Part shown: positions 31,798 through 40,244 of the stretch, piece after piece
Position numbering within the stretch: the stretch's first letter is position 1
Layout of the letters: each line of letters starts with the position of its first letter
Origin: Pseudomonas guineae
GTDB taxonomy: Bacteria > Pseudomonadota > Gammaproteobacteria > Pseudomonadales > Pseudomonadaceae
NCBI RefSeq assembly: GCF_900113745.1
Contig: NZ_FOQL01000003.1
Coordinates: 62,001 to 126,000 of the forward strand
Direction: 5' to 3'
DNA: 64,000 nucleotides
Made by a program: the position numbers and the translations under genes
The notes under the pieces: model-generated
Told to the model about the DNA's origin: nothing
The model's input: only the letters and a program-made list of their open reading frames with translations
The model's database searches: none

Positions 31798-33018
31798 ATG
31801 CGTCGCGTCGTAATTACCGGCCTCGGCATCGTTTCCTGCCTAGGCAATGACAAAGCCACCGTCTCTGACAGCCTGCGTGCGGGCAAGTCAGGTATCCGCT
31901 TCAACCCTGCTTATGCCGAAATGGGCCTGCGTAGCCACGTATCGGGCTCGGTTGACCTTAATCTCGAAGAGCTGATCGACCGTAAGGTCTATCGCTTTAT
32001 GGGTGATGCCGCCGCCTTTGCCTACCTGTCTATGCAGCAAGCCATCGCGGATGCCGGGCTCAGCGCAGAAGACATCTCTAACCCACGTGTGGGCTTGATT
32101 GCAGGTTCCGGCGGCGCGTCGACCTTCAATCAGATGGAGGCCATGGACATCCTGCGCGAGAAAGGCGTCAAGCGTGTCGGCCCCTACCGCGTACCCCGCA
32201 CCATGGGCAGCACCGTGTCCGCCTGTCTGGCCACGCCGTTCAAGATCAAAGGCGTCAATTACTCGATCTCCTCGGCCTGCGCCACCAGCGCGCATTGCAT
32301 CGGCAATGCCATGGAGCAGATCCAGTTGGGCAAGCAAGACATCGTCTTTGCCGGCGGCGGTGAAGAAGAGCACTGGAGCCAGAGTTTCCTGTTCGATGCC
32401 ATGGGCGCCCTCTCCACCCAATACAACGACACCCCGGAAAAGGCCTCGCGCGCCTATGACGCCAAGCGTGACGGCTTCGTCATCGCCGGTGGTGGCGGCA
32501 TGGTGGTAGTCGAAGAGCTCGAACACGCCCTCAAGCGTGGCGCGAAAATCTATGCGGAAATCATCGGTTACGGCGCAACGTCCGATGGCTACGACATGGT
32601 CGCGCCGAGCGGCGAAGGCGCTGTGCGCTGCATGCAGCAAGCGCTGGCCACTGTAGATACGCCTATCGACTACCTGAATACCCACGGCACCTCGACGCCA
32701 GTTGGCGACGTTGCGGAAAGTCGCGCGGTACGTGAAGTGTTCGGTGCCAAGGCCCCCGCCATCAGCTCGACCAAGAGCCTGTCCGGTCACTCCTTGGGCG
32801 CCGCCGGCGTGCAGGAAGCGATCTACTGCATGCTGATGATGGAAGGCAACTTCATCGCCGGCTCGGTCAACATCGACGAAGTCGACCCGGAAATCGCCGA
32901 CCTGCCGATTCAGCGCAGCACCGTTGAGAACGCCAAGCTCGATACCGTGATGAGCAACAGCTTCGGCTTCGGTGGCACCAACGCGACACTGGTACTCAAG
33001 CGCTGGGCTGGCAAATAA
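31798..33018 (+). CDS. fabB: Beta-ketoacyl-ACP synthase I FabB
   Basis: Elongates acyl-ACP, including the cis-3-decenoyl-ACP made by FabA. 406 residues with the catalytic triad Cys161 (SSACATSAH), His296 ([11 protein letters not shown]) and His331 ([11 protein letters not shown]). Ends with the usual [15 protein letters not shown]. The ATG at 31798 follows AAGGA at 8 bases. A strong terminator lies 25 bases after the stop and closes the fabAB operon. Confidence 0.98.
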   Translation: MRRVVITGLGIVSCLGNDKATVSDSLRAGKSGIRFNPAYAEMGLRSHVSGSVDLNLEELIDRKVYRFMGDAAAFAYLSMQQAIADAGLSAEDISNPRVGLIAGSGGASTFNQMEAMDILREKGVKRVGPYRVPRTMGSTVSACLATPFKIKGVNYSISSACATSAHCIGNAMEQIQLGKQDIVFAGGGEEEHWSQSFLFDAMGALSTQYNDTPEKASRAYDAKRDGFVIAGGGGMVVVEELEHALKRGAKIYAEIIGYGATSDGYDMVAPSGEGAVRCMQQALATVDTPIDYLNTHGTSTPVGDVAESRAVREVFGAKAPAISSTKSLSGHSLGAAGVQEAIYCMLMMEGNFIAGSVNIDEVDPEIADLPIQRSTVENAKLDTVMSNSFGFGGTNATLVLKRWAGK

Positions 33019-33043
33019 GCCAACACCTGTTGTTTGCACCATG

Positions 33044-33074
33044 AAAAAGGCCACTCCTTGGAGTGGCCTTTTTT
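33044..33074 (+). terminator. Rho-independent terminator of fabAB
   Basis: AAAAAGGCCACTCC pairs with GGAGTGGCCTTTTT, followed by further T residues. Fourteen-base perfect stem; the A-run on the left means it could also work for the convergent chemoreceptor gene. Confidence 0.92.
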
Positions 33075-33168
33075 GTTGGTTCTCTCGCGTGCCCTGCAAC
33101 GCCGTAAAGCTGAGCGCCGACAACAACCGGCTCAGGTATAACTCTTGTTACAGCCGGCGCAACCCGTA

Positions 33169-34794
33169 TCAGATAGAGAAACGCGACACTAATGTATTTA
33201 GGTCCACTGCCAGGCGTGACAACTCCTGACTGGCAGCTGTCGTCTGATTGGCGCCTGCCGACGACTGCATCGACAAGTCGCGGATATTCACCAAGTTCCG
33301 GTCCACTTCGCGGGCCACCTGGGCCTGCTCCTCAGAAGCACTGGCAATCACCAGATTACGTTCGTTAATGTGTGAGATGGCCGCGGTAATTTCTTCCAGA
33401 GCCTGCCCCGCAGCCTTAGCCACGTCCAACGTCGAGCGGGCTCGCGTGTTGCTATTCTGCATGGCATTAACAGCCTTATCGGTGCCCTGCTGAATGCCGC
33501 TGATCATCTGCTCGATTTCACTTGTCGACTGCTGAGTACGATGAGCCAAGGCGCGTACCTCGTCCGCTACCACAGCAAAGCCGCGACCCGCATCACCCGC
33601 CCGAGCTGCTTCAATAGCTGCGTTCAGCGCCAGCAGATTGGTCTGATCGGCAATCGAACGGATCACATCCAAGACCTTGCTGATATCACGTACCTGACCA
33701 GCCAGTTGCTCGACTTCGGATGCAGTATGGGTAACGTCATCCGCTAGAGAGCTGATCGAATCAACAGTTTGACGCACCTGCTCGCGCCCATGAAGCGCCG
33801 TCCGGTTGGACTCGCTGGACGCTTCGGAGGTACTGACCGCATTGCGCGCCACTTCCTCGACAGCGCTGGTCATCTCATTAACGGCCGTCGCGGCCTGTTC
33901 GATTTCATTATTCTGCTGCAGCAAGCCGCGAGTTGAATCCTCAGTGACCGCATTAAGCTCTTCTGAGGCTGAAGCCAGCTGGTTGGACGAGTCAGAAATA
34001 TTCTGAATGGTGCTACGCAGGCTTTGCTGCATGCTTTTCAGCGCCCCCAGCAAGCGCGCCGGCTCATCCGTACCCAATACATTGATGGACTGCGTTAGAT
34101 TGCCACTGGCCACCACTTCGGCAACCTTCACGGCTTCGATCAGCGGCGCGACGATGCTGCGGGTCAGCAGCAGTGCCAGAACCACGGTAAGCAAAAGCGC
34201 CAACACAATCATCGCAACGACCCAGAATTGGGCACTTGCGAACACTTCGGCGGCACTGTCGGCAGCCGCGGTAGCGCTTGTTCGATTGAGCACGGACAAA
34301 TCACTCAGGGCCTTGGCCATACCGTCAGCATGCGCATTAAGTGAGCCACTAGCCACCGCCAAGGCAGCGTCGAGATCGTTCTGACGCAGCGCCTCCAAAA
34401 TCTTACGCTGCTCTTGGAAGTAGCCGCCTTGGGCTTGTTTGAAACGATCGAATATAGCTTTTTCTTCACTGCTAGCAATCAGCCGCTCATAACTGTCCTG
34501 AGCAACGTTCAATTTACCCACGAGCTCATTAATACTTGCGAGGTTTTGCTGGGTCATGCCGTCGTCGTGATTAAGCATCGAGCGTAGGGTCAGTGCACGA
34601 ATACGCAAAATATCCTGGTTAATCTCACCCAGACTGAGAATGCTCGGCAACCAGTTACCGTTAATTTCCTCTGACTTTTTATTGATCTCAGCCATCTGCA
34701 ATAGTGAAAAGCTGCCAAGCAGTAACACCAGCAAGGCTAACAAGCCGAAGCCAAGTGATGCTCTGGGCGCGATATTGAGGTTTCTTAGAGTCAT
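33169..34794 (-). CDS. Methyl-accepting chemotaxis protein with four-helix-bundle sensor
   Basis: Chemoreceptor of about 541 residues from the ATG at 34794, which has AGGA 7 bases ahead; an ATG 15 bases upstream lacks one. Helix 1 is at about 12-32. The periplasmic domain of about 150 residues has the heptad pattern of the 4HB_MCP fold ([32 protein letters not shown]). A second helix at about 187-207 leads into HAMP and the signalling domain with [21 protein letters not shown] and [16 protein letters not shown]. 4HB receptors often sense amino or organic acids; the ligand is unknown here. Confidence 0.93.
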   Translation of the reverse strand: MTLRNLNIAPRASLGFGLLALLVLLLGSFSLLQMAEINKKSEEINGNWLPSILSLGEINQDILRIRALTLRSMLNHDDGMTQQNLASINELVGKLNVAQDSYERLIASSEEKAIFDRFKQAQGGYFQEQRKILEALRQNDLDAALAVASGSLNAHADGMAKALSDLSVLNRTSATAAADSAAEVFASAQFWVVAMIVLALLLTVVLALLLTRSIVAPLIEAVKVAEVVASGNLTQSINVLGTDEPARLLGALKSMQQSLRSTIQNISDSSNQLASASEELNAVTEDSTRGLLQQNNEIEQAATAVNEMTSAVEEVARNAVSTSEASSESNRTALHGREQVRQTVDSISSLADDVTHTASEVEQLAGQVRDISKVLDVIRSIADQTNLLALNAAIEAARAGDAGRGFAVVADEVRALAHRTQQSTSEIEQMISGIQQGTDKAVNAMQNSNTRARSTLDVAKAAGQALEEITAAISHINERNLVIASASEEQAQVAREVDRNLVNIRDLSMQSSAGANQTTAASQELSRLAVDLNTLVSRFSI

Positions 34795-34920
34795 AGGGCC
34801 GTCCTGCATAGTCGTGATGTCAGCCGCACAAGGGCTTTATAGTTAAAGTCGCCTTACAACCTGACGCAAAATGTTACTCAACATACTAACGGCTTACGCG
34901 CGCTTTACTTTAGGCCTGAA

Positions 34921-34949
34921 AATAAAAAACCCGAGCATAACCCGGGTTT
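34921..34949 (-). terminator. Rho-independent terminator after the DUF3859 gene
   Basis: On the minus strand AAACCCG pairs with CGGGTTT across a 9-base loop and is followed by TTTATT. It ends 22 bases after the stop of the DUF3859 gene. Confidence 0.75.
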
Positions 34950-34970
34950 ACATTCATTGCTCTAGGTCAA

Positions 34971-35435
34971 TTAACGCACAATAAAGCGCTGCTCCACTAA
35001 CATGCGGTCATCCTGAAACACCATAAAGTGCCATTCACCCGGCACCACTTCATGCGCCTCGGTGAATTCGAAGGCCATGACATCCTGCGGCGCAGCGGGC
35101 ACCAGCTTTTGCGTCACGACAAATTTGTCATGCCGCTTGCCATCCGGGGTGACAACGCCTGGGGTGAGATAAAGCAGGGTCAGCGGCGAGTCATTGGCCT
35201 GCTTACCCGCCAGGCTGTAGCGCAGACCGAATTTGCTGCCAAGCTTGGCGGGGATCAGCTCAGCGGTTTCGATCTGCTGGTTGCTACGGGCCAGCACCCG
35301 CTCGCCCGCCTGGAAGTCCTGATAATCGCTGACGAACACACCATATTCGACCGGACCCTCAACATGGACTTCGGCATGAGCCAGGTTGCTGATCAGGGCA
35401 AGTGCGGCCAGGCCGCTGAAACGGGTGTAGTGCAT
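34971..35435 (-). CDS. DUF3859 domain exported protein
   Basis: A 154-residue protein with a signal peptide (about 1-21, cleavage near AHA-EVHV). The mature part is all-beta in appearance (EYGVFVSDYQDF, KFGLRYSLAG, LTLLYLTPGVVTPDGKRHDKF, GEWHFMVFQDDRMLVEQRF). The final stretch, with Glu/His/Phe in a beta-sandwich pattern, is typical of DUF3859. No function is known for the family. The terminator at 34921 and its own upstream region make it monocistronic. Confidence 0.78.
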   Translation of the reverse strand: MHYTRFSGLAALALISNLAHAEVHVEGPVEYGVFVSDYQDFQAGERVLARSNQQIETAELIPAKLGSKFGLRYSLAGKQANDSPLTLLYLTPGVVTPDGKRHDKFVVTQKLVPAAPQDVMAFEFTEAHEVVPGEWHFMVFQDDRMLVEQRFIVR

Positions 35436-35497
35436 GTCGCGCTCCTTTTTAGATGAGCGCGAGCCTATGACACCGATGTGACAGCGCGATGACAGGC

Positions 35498-36520
35498 TTA
35501 CTCTGCCAGCTCGGCCTGCACCTTGCGTGGCAGCACGGCCAGGAAGTTATCGCGCGCCACCTGCTGGGCGACATCCTCGGGCAAGGCGTCGAGAAACGGC
35601 TTAAAACCCGTCATATTTTCAGCCAGGCCATTAAAACGGCCAACCACGTCAGAACCCAACATAAAGCGCGCCGGGTAACTGCTGACCAATTTCACCCAAG
35701 CCGGATCAGGCTTACCCTCGGCGTCCAGCAGGTAGGGCTGGAGCATGGTCCAAGACAGGTCGATATACAGATTGGGGTACTGCTTGAGCATTCGCTGAAG
35801 AGTCGGCAGAAGGAAATCCAGCTTTTCCTGATGTCGATGAATCTCCATGCTGGTGCCGGCATGCGCCCATATAAACCGCACATGCGGATGGTTGCGCAGC
35901 GGGTCTTCGATCTCCTGCAGGTACAACGGATTACGCTCACGCTTGGAGGTGATATTGGAATGCAACATCACCGGCAGGTCGTACTCGGCCGCCAGATGGA
36001 AAACCCGCGCCAGGGCCTCGTTATTGGCCCGTGGGGTATCGCCATTAATCAGCGCCGTGAGGTCATCATGCCGGGTAAATACCTCACCAATACCCTGCCA
36101 CAGCCCTGGATCGAGTTCGAGCATGCGGCGTATATGAGCGTCGGCATTCTTGTCATTCGGGTTGAAGCCCGAGAGAAATGGGTGCAGGCGCGTACGCTGT
36201 TCGGCGGGCACTTGTTTGTATGCATGCGCCACCAGCACATCGGTGGCGCTGTACCAATAGGCGTCGGCATCATCGCCGGCGTAGTAACGCGGGCGCTTAG
36301 GCTCGTCCTCATGCCACTTCTTCGCCACTGGAATGCCCGAGAGCATCACATGCTCAATGTTACCAGCGGCCATTTGCTCAAATAGCTCGGTCATGCCGGC
36401 GCTTTCTTGAAAGAAATCGACGTAGTGCAGGTGCGCATCGCTGTAACGATACTCGCGAGCCTGGGCAAACTGAGCGGTAAGGCCCAGGATTAAGGCAAAA
36501 CTGATTCGTAGGGCATGCAA
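35498..36520 (-). CDS. Exported amidohydrolase-2 family metal-dependent hydrolase
   Basis: TIM-barrel hydrolase of about 340 residues. I choose a TTG start at 36520 because AGGAGG lies about 8 bases ahead and the product then begins with a clean signal peptide (MHALRISFALILGLTAQFAQA in two pieces: Met to Leu14, then to Ala21). An ATG at 36559 would place the signal peptide inside. After cleavage the metal motif HLH (His30, His32) follows at once, then PVMLHSN, FIWAHAGTSMEIH and FMLGSDVVGRFN with the catalytic Asp. This matches COG2159 enzymes. Substrate unknown; periplasmic location is unusual for the family. Confidence 0.8.
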   Translation of the reverse strand: MHALRISFALILGLTAQFAQAREYRYSDAHLHYVDFFQESAGMTELFEQMAAGNIEHVMLSGIPVAKKWHEDEPKRPRYYAGDDADAYWYSATDVLVAHAYKQVPAEQRTRLHPFLSGFNPNDKNADAHIRRMLELDPGLWQGIGEVFTRHDDLTALINGDTPRANNEALARVFHLAAEYDLPVMLHSNITSKRERNPLYLQEIEDPLRNHPHVRFIWAHAGTSMEIHRHQEKLDFLLPTLQRMLKQYPNLYIDLSWTMLQPYLLDAEGKPDPAWVKLVSSYPARFMLGSDVVGRFNGLAENMTGFKPFLDALPEDVAQQVARDNFLAVLPRKVQAELAE

Positions 36521-36673
36521 GTGGGCGTCCTCCTGACAGACTGAGCACATAGACTCCACGTATTAAGCGCAAGTTCATCCCGGTTTGTCCTCCAACTGGC
36601 AACTCGCGAACCGAGTTACAGCTATCGCACCGCCGGCTGCAAGCTGACAGAGAACATTTGTTGCACTCGCGCG

Positions 36674-36701
36674 ACATCCAAACAGGTCGCACTCGGGTAT
36701 A
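36674..36701 (+). promoter_or_regulatory. Candidate ECF-type promoter of the sigma/anti-sigma operon
   Basis: A -35-like GACATCCAAAC and a -10-like GGGTATAA are spaced so that ACATCCA (36674) and GGGTATA (36695) are 14 bases apart, 36 bases before the sigma-factor ATG. The same pair occurs upstream of the DUF4394 gene at 38034. The CATCC core resembles the -35 of SigK-like ECF promoters. This suggests autoregulation. Confidence 0.6.
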
Positions 36702-36737
36702 ACCCTTGGCACGCTCACACACTCAGGAACCCGGTGC

Positions 36738-37286
36738 ATGGCGCAGCCGCTGTTTGATTACGAAAGCCATCTGGAAGCCTGTGCTCGGCAGGACGACCGC
36801 GCATTCCAGGCGCTCTACCAACAGGAGGCCGCGCAGATGCTCGGGTTGGCCATCACCTTGCTCGGCCGTCGTGATCAAGCCGAAGACTGTGTGCACGATG
36901 CCTTTGTGCAGATCTGGCGCAACGCCCAGCGTTTTCAGCGGGCACTTGGCAGCGGTCGTGCGTGGATCTACAGCATCCTGCGCTACCGCGCGCTGAACCA
37001 GCTACGCAGCCGGGGTCGCACGGTGGAACTGGATGACGACTTTATCGAACGCGCCGCCGATGACAGCCCGCAGGCCGCCGAACTGCTGGAACAACAAGGC
37101 GAACATCGAGAGCTTCGTCGCTGCCTGCAGAACATCGAACGCAATCGCCGTCACCCGATCCTGCTGGCCTTCTATCGCGGCCTGACCCATGAACAAATCG
37201 CCAACCGCCTGACCACCCCGCTGGGCACTATCAAAGGCCGTATCCGCGCCGGTTTGCGCGCGCTGCAGGAGTGTTTGCACGCATGA
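36738..37286 (+). CDS. ECF RNA polymerase sigma factor
   Basis: Extracytoplasmic-function sigma factor of 182 residues. Region 2 covers about 20-90 (FQALYQQEAAQMLGLAITLLG, DQAEDCVHDAFVQIWRNA, WIYSILRYRALNQLRSRGR). Region 4 covers about 120-180 (HPILLAFYRGLTHEQIANRLTTPLGTIKGRIRAGLRALQECL), a DNA-binding helix-turn-helix. The partner anti-sigma gene overlaps its stop by 4 bases. The sigma/RskA-type anti-sigma combination resembles the ECF19/SigK-like group. It probably drives its own operon and the downstream DUF4394 gene through a shared motif. Confidence 0.92.
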   Translation: MAQPLFDYESHLEACARQDDRAFQALYQQEAAQMLGLAITLLGRRDQAEDCVHDAFVQIWRNAQRFQRALGSGRAWIYSILRYRALNQLRSRGRTVELDDDFIERAADDSPQAAELLEQQGEHRELRRCLQNIERNRRHPILLAFYRGLTHEQIANRLTTPLGTIKGRIRAGLRALQECLHA

Positions 37287-37996
37287 TTACGCAGCAACCT
37301 GCCGAACGCCGCGCATTGATCGGCGAATACGTCTTGGGCCTGCTCGATGAGGCCGAAGCCGCTGAGGTGCACGAGCTGATTGAGCACGATGCCGAAGCCG
37401 CGCAAATGGCCCTGCAGTGGCAGCAGCACTTTCTTGAGCTGAGCGACCAATTGCCCCCACAGACACCCTCAGCGCAATTGTGGCAACGCCTGCAGAACAG
37501 CCTCGGCCTGACGCCAGCCGTCAGCCGCGTCAACAGCTGGCTGGCCTGGTGGCAGAGCCTGACCACCTGGCGCCTCACCAGCGCCGCCCTGGCCTTCGCC
37601 CTGATCATCGCCGTGCTGCCTGATCTATGGCGCACGGATACTGCCGCCAACAGCTACACCGTAGTCCTGCAAGCCCCAGGTGAAGCGGCTAAACCAGGTT
37701 GGGTAGTGCATGTGGATGGCAGTGGCAGCCTGCGCCTGCAACCGCTGCTGGAAGATCAGATCCCGACCGATCGTTCCGTGCAGTTCTGGACCCTCATCGA
37801 CCCAGCCATCGGCCCGCGCTCCCTAGGCTTGGTCGAACCGGGTAAACCGCTGCAACTGTCTGCCGAACAGATTGGCGCGGTACAACCCGGCCAGCTGTTC
37901 GAACTGACCTTGGAACCGGCCGGCGGCTCGCCCAAGGACCGGCCAACCGGTAAGGTGCTGTATATCGGTCGTGCGGTGATGGCATCGATCAACTGA
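37283..37996 (+). CDS. Membrane anti-sigma factor, RskA type
   Basis: Single-pass inner-membrane anti-sigma factor of about 237 residues. An N-terminal cytoplasmic domain of about 90 residues contains EYVLGLLDEAEAAEVHELIEHD, the zinc-free anti-sigma helix. One membrane helix follows at about 97-114 (LTSAALAFALIIAVLP), then a periplasmic RskA domain with SYTVVLQAPGEAAKPGWVV and FELTLEPAGGSPKDRPTGKVLYIG. The ATG at 37283 overlaps the sigma stop (ATGA); a GTG at 37271 is also open. It would be released by regulated proteolysis, but the trigger is unknown. Confidence 0.9.
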   Translation: MITQQPAERRALIGEYVLGLLDEAEAAEVHELIEHDAEAAQMALQWQQHFLELSDQLPPQTPSAQLWQRLQNSLGLTPAVSRVNSWLAWWQSLTTWRLTSAALAFALIIAVLPDLWRTDTAANSYTVVLQAPGEAAKPGWVVHVDGSGSLRLQPLLEDQIPTDRSVQFWTLIDPAIGPRSLGLVEPGKPLQLSAEQIGAVQPGQLFELTLEPAGGSPKDRPTGKVLYIGRAVMASIN

Positions 37997-38033
37997 GGTT
38001 GTTTGCAAAAACTGAATTTATTTTCAGGCGACG

Positions 38034-38060
38034 ACATCCAGACGTTCTCTCGTGGGTATA
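38034..38060 (+). promoter_or_regulatory. Candidate ECF-type promoter of the DUF4394 gene
   Basis: GACATCCAGAC and GGGTATAG repeat the motif found upstream of the sigma operon (36674), here 13 rather than 14 bases apart and 88 bases before the DUF4394 start. This makes the DUF4394 gene a likely target of the adjacent sigma factor. Confidence 0.6.
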
Positions 38061-38148
38061 GCTATCAGGTGTTTCATCGAGGCACCTGCAAGGCAGGCAA
38101 TGTTCGGCCTTGCATCGATGCTGGATAACCACAGATGAGAGAACGCAT

Positions 38149-38940
38149 ATGAACAGCCTCAATACCCTGCTGACCGCTGCCGTTACCACTGCCACCCTCA
38201 GCCTCGCCGCTGGCACTGCCAGCGCAGCGACCCTACTGGCCCTGGGCGCCGACGGCCAGCTGTTCAAGATTGACAGCGCTAGCCACAAAGTCATCGCGAC
38301 CATGCCTGCCAGCAGCCCAAGCCCACTGCGCGGCATCGATGTGCGCCCGGCCAACGGCATGCTCTATGCGCTAGGCGGTGACAATCAGCTCTACACCCTG
38401 GACCTGACCACTGGCGCAGCCAGCAAGGTCGCCAGCCTGAACAAGCAGCTACCAGGCAGCGGCCAGGCGGTCATCGACTTCAATCCGGTGGCTGACAAAA
38501 TGCGCATGCTGGCCGCCGACGGCACCAACTTCCGCGTCAATGTCGACACCGGTGAAGTAACGGTCGATGGTTCAGTGGCCTACGCCGCTGACGGCGCCTA
38601 TGCAGGCAAAAGTGCACAAGTGGTGGCTGGGGCCTACACCAACTCCTATGCCGGCACCCAGGCGACGTCGCTGTACAACGTCGACCTGGCCAGCAGCAGC
38701 CTGATGCTGCAAAACCCGCCAAACGATGGGGTTCAGCAAGTGGTTGGCATGGTCGCCGATGGTTTGAAAAACGCTGCGATGGACATCGCCAGCGACGGCA
38801 AAGGCGGCAACACCGCCTACCTGCTGACCGGCACCACGCTGCATACCGTGGACCTGGCCAGCGGTAAGCCAATGACGCTAGGCGATGTTGCCGACCTGCC
38901 GGGCAATATCATTGATATCGCCGTACTGCCAGGCATGTAG
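38149..38940 (+). CDS. DUF4394 domain exported protein
   Basis: About 263 residues from the ATG at 38149; a signal peptide runs to about residue 25 (TASA-ATLL). The mature part repeats short beta-propeller-like motifs (LLALGADGQLFKIDSASHKV, GIDVRPANGMLYALGGDNQLYTLDL, GTTLHTVDLASGKPMTLGDV) and carries the NPVADKMRMLAADGTNFRVN block typical of DUF4394. Function unknown; in many bacteria it lies next to ECF sigma/anti-sigma genes. Here the shared promoter motif at 38034 links it to the sigma factor at 36738. Confidence 0.87.
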   Translation: MNSLNTLLTAAVTTATLSLAAGTASAATLLALGADGQLFKIDSASHKVIATMPASSPSPLRGIDVRPANGMLYALGGDNQLYTLDLTTGAASKVASLNKQLPGSGQAVIDFNPVADKMRMLAADGTNFRVNVDTGEVTVDGSVAYAADGAYAGKSAQVVAGAYTNSYAGTQATSLYNVDLASSSLMLQNPPNDGVQQVVGMVADGLKNAAMDIASDGKGGNTAYLLTGTTLHTVDLASGKPMTLGDVADLPGNIIDIAVLPGM

Positions 38941-39190
38941 AACCTATATCGAGTCTGCTGCGCGTCGGCGATACGGCGTTACAAATGGCCCCGGCAAGCC
39001 GCTTGCGGCTAACGCGCTTTAGCGCGGCCCGCAGGGCGAGTGAAACGAGTAATGCTCATTTACAGCTCGTAAACTCGTGTGCGAGCCCAGTCCGCTTCCT
39101 CGGCGCTTTGACCAGCCAGATGCTGTTACTACGTAGCGCCTTGTCTCGATCTAGCTGGCGAGACTCGAAACAGGTTCTAAGCAAGGATGC
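38941..39190. repeat. Intergenic region resembling a dispersed hairpin-rich repeat
   Basis: About 250 bases without a credible gene. Several small hairpins are visible, for instance CGCGCT-TT-AGCGCG near 39012 and TTTAC/GTAAA near 39060. The opening TGCTGCGCGTCGGCGATACGG looks like an element I associate with repeated intergenic copies in pseudomonads, from memory only (pieces: TGCTGCGCG, TCGGCGATACGG). No second copy occurs in this window. Coordinates are approximate. Confidence 0.35.
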
Positions 39191-39212
39191 GGGAAGGCCG
39201 CCTGGCCTTCCC
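39191..39212 (-). terminator. Hairpin after the dienelactone hydrolase gene
   Basis: GGGAAGGCC pairs perfectly with GGCCTTCCC over a 4-base loop, 10 bases past the stop on the minus strand. There is no T-run, so it may be a transcript-end stabiliser rather than an intrinsic terminator. Confidence 0.6.
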
Positions 39213-39221
39213 GTTCACGGT

Positions 39222-40007
39222 TTATTTGGCAAAGGTTTCATCGAACAGATTATCCATGGCCTTGAACGCGCGAGCGGCCACCAGCGGGTGGTACTCATTG
39301 CGCCCCGGCACATTGGCCTCCGGGTTGGTGAAGGAATGCACCGCACCGCCGTAGCTGACCAATTGCCAATCGGCTTTCGTCGCTTTCATTTCCGCAATAA
39401 AGCCATCGACCTGCTCCTGCGGCACCGCCGGGTCATCCGCGCCATGCAGCACCAGCACCGGCGCCTTGATGTTTTGTGCATCACGCGGATCAGGCGTATC
39501 CAAGTTGCCGTGGAAAGACACAAAGCCTTTCAGCTGCGCACCAGAACGGGCCAGTTCCAGTACGGTTCCGCCACCAAAGCAGAAACCAATAGCGCCTAAC
39601 CGCGTGGTATCCAATGGCAGCTGCCCAGCCTGCGCTTTGAGCACATCAACCGCCGCCTGCGCACGCTTACGCATCAGCGGCCTATCGCTGCGCACCGTCG
39701 TGGCCGCTACCTTGGCTTCATCGGCATTAGTCGGACGAATAGCTTTGCCGTACATGTCAGCAACGAATATGACGTATTTGTCGCCAGCCAGCAGCGCGGC
39801 CTTGGTTGCCGCGTTTTCACTAACGCCCATCCAGTTAGGCACCATCAGCAGACCCGGACGCGGCGTAGTGACCGCATCGTCATAGACCACTAGGCCTTCG
39901 AACGCTTCACCGTCAATTTCATACGGCACCGGCTTAACCACTATGGCCGCATCGGCCATACCGATCATCCCAGCACATAACAGGGGCAATAGAGTTTTCG
40001 TAGACAT
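39222..40007 (-). CDS. Exported dienelactone hydrolase family protein
   Basis: Alpha/beta-hydrolase of about 261 residues from the ATG at 40007 (AGGA 7 bases ahead). It starts with a signal-like hydrophobic stretch (about 5-20), so it may be periplasmic. The family nucleophile is Cys143 in GFCFGGG, with an Asp in HGADDPAVP (191-192) and His224 in GAVHSFTNP. Dienelactone hydrolases open lactone rings of chloroaromatic breakdown, but most members outside such operons, as here, have unknown substrates. Confidence 0.88.
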   Translation of the reverse strand: MSTKTLLPLLCAGMIGMADAAIVVKPVPYEIDGEAFEGLVVYDDAVTTPRPGLLMVPNWMGVSENAATKAALLAGDKYVIFVADMYGKAIRPTNADEAKVAATTVRSDRPLMRKRAQAAVDVLKAQAGQLPLDTTRLGAIGFCFGGGTVLELARSGAQLKGFVSFHGNLDTPDPRDAQNIKAPVLVLHGADDPAVPQEQVDGFIAEMKATKADWQLVSYGGAVHSFTNPEANVPGRNEYHPLVAARAFKAMDNLFDETFAK

Positions 40008-40244
40008 GGCGATTTCCTGATGGGGTTGAGCAGAACAACAACCATAGTCCGCAGTGTCCGGATGACCAAGCGCAGCAGCAGACAGCACACGGGGCAAAGG
40101 TTTCAGCCTGTTTCGCAGTTACGCTTGTTCAGCCCAGCGCTCTTTGATTTCCAGAGTCGCCGGCAATTGCTGAATAAACAGCTCGACCAACCTGTCAATC
40201 AGCCACCGAGTAACCCCCAGTGGCTGAGGGTTAATTGAGCCGTG

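Noticed and set aside
31888..33126. A 412-codon open frame on the minus strand antisense to fabB
   Set aside because: It lies fully opposite a clear fabB gene with catalytic residues intact, and its translation shows no family features; long antisense frames are common in GC-rich DNA.
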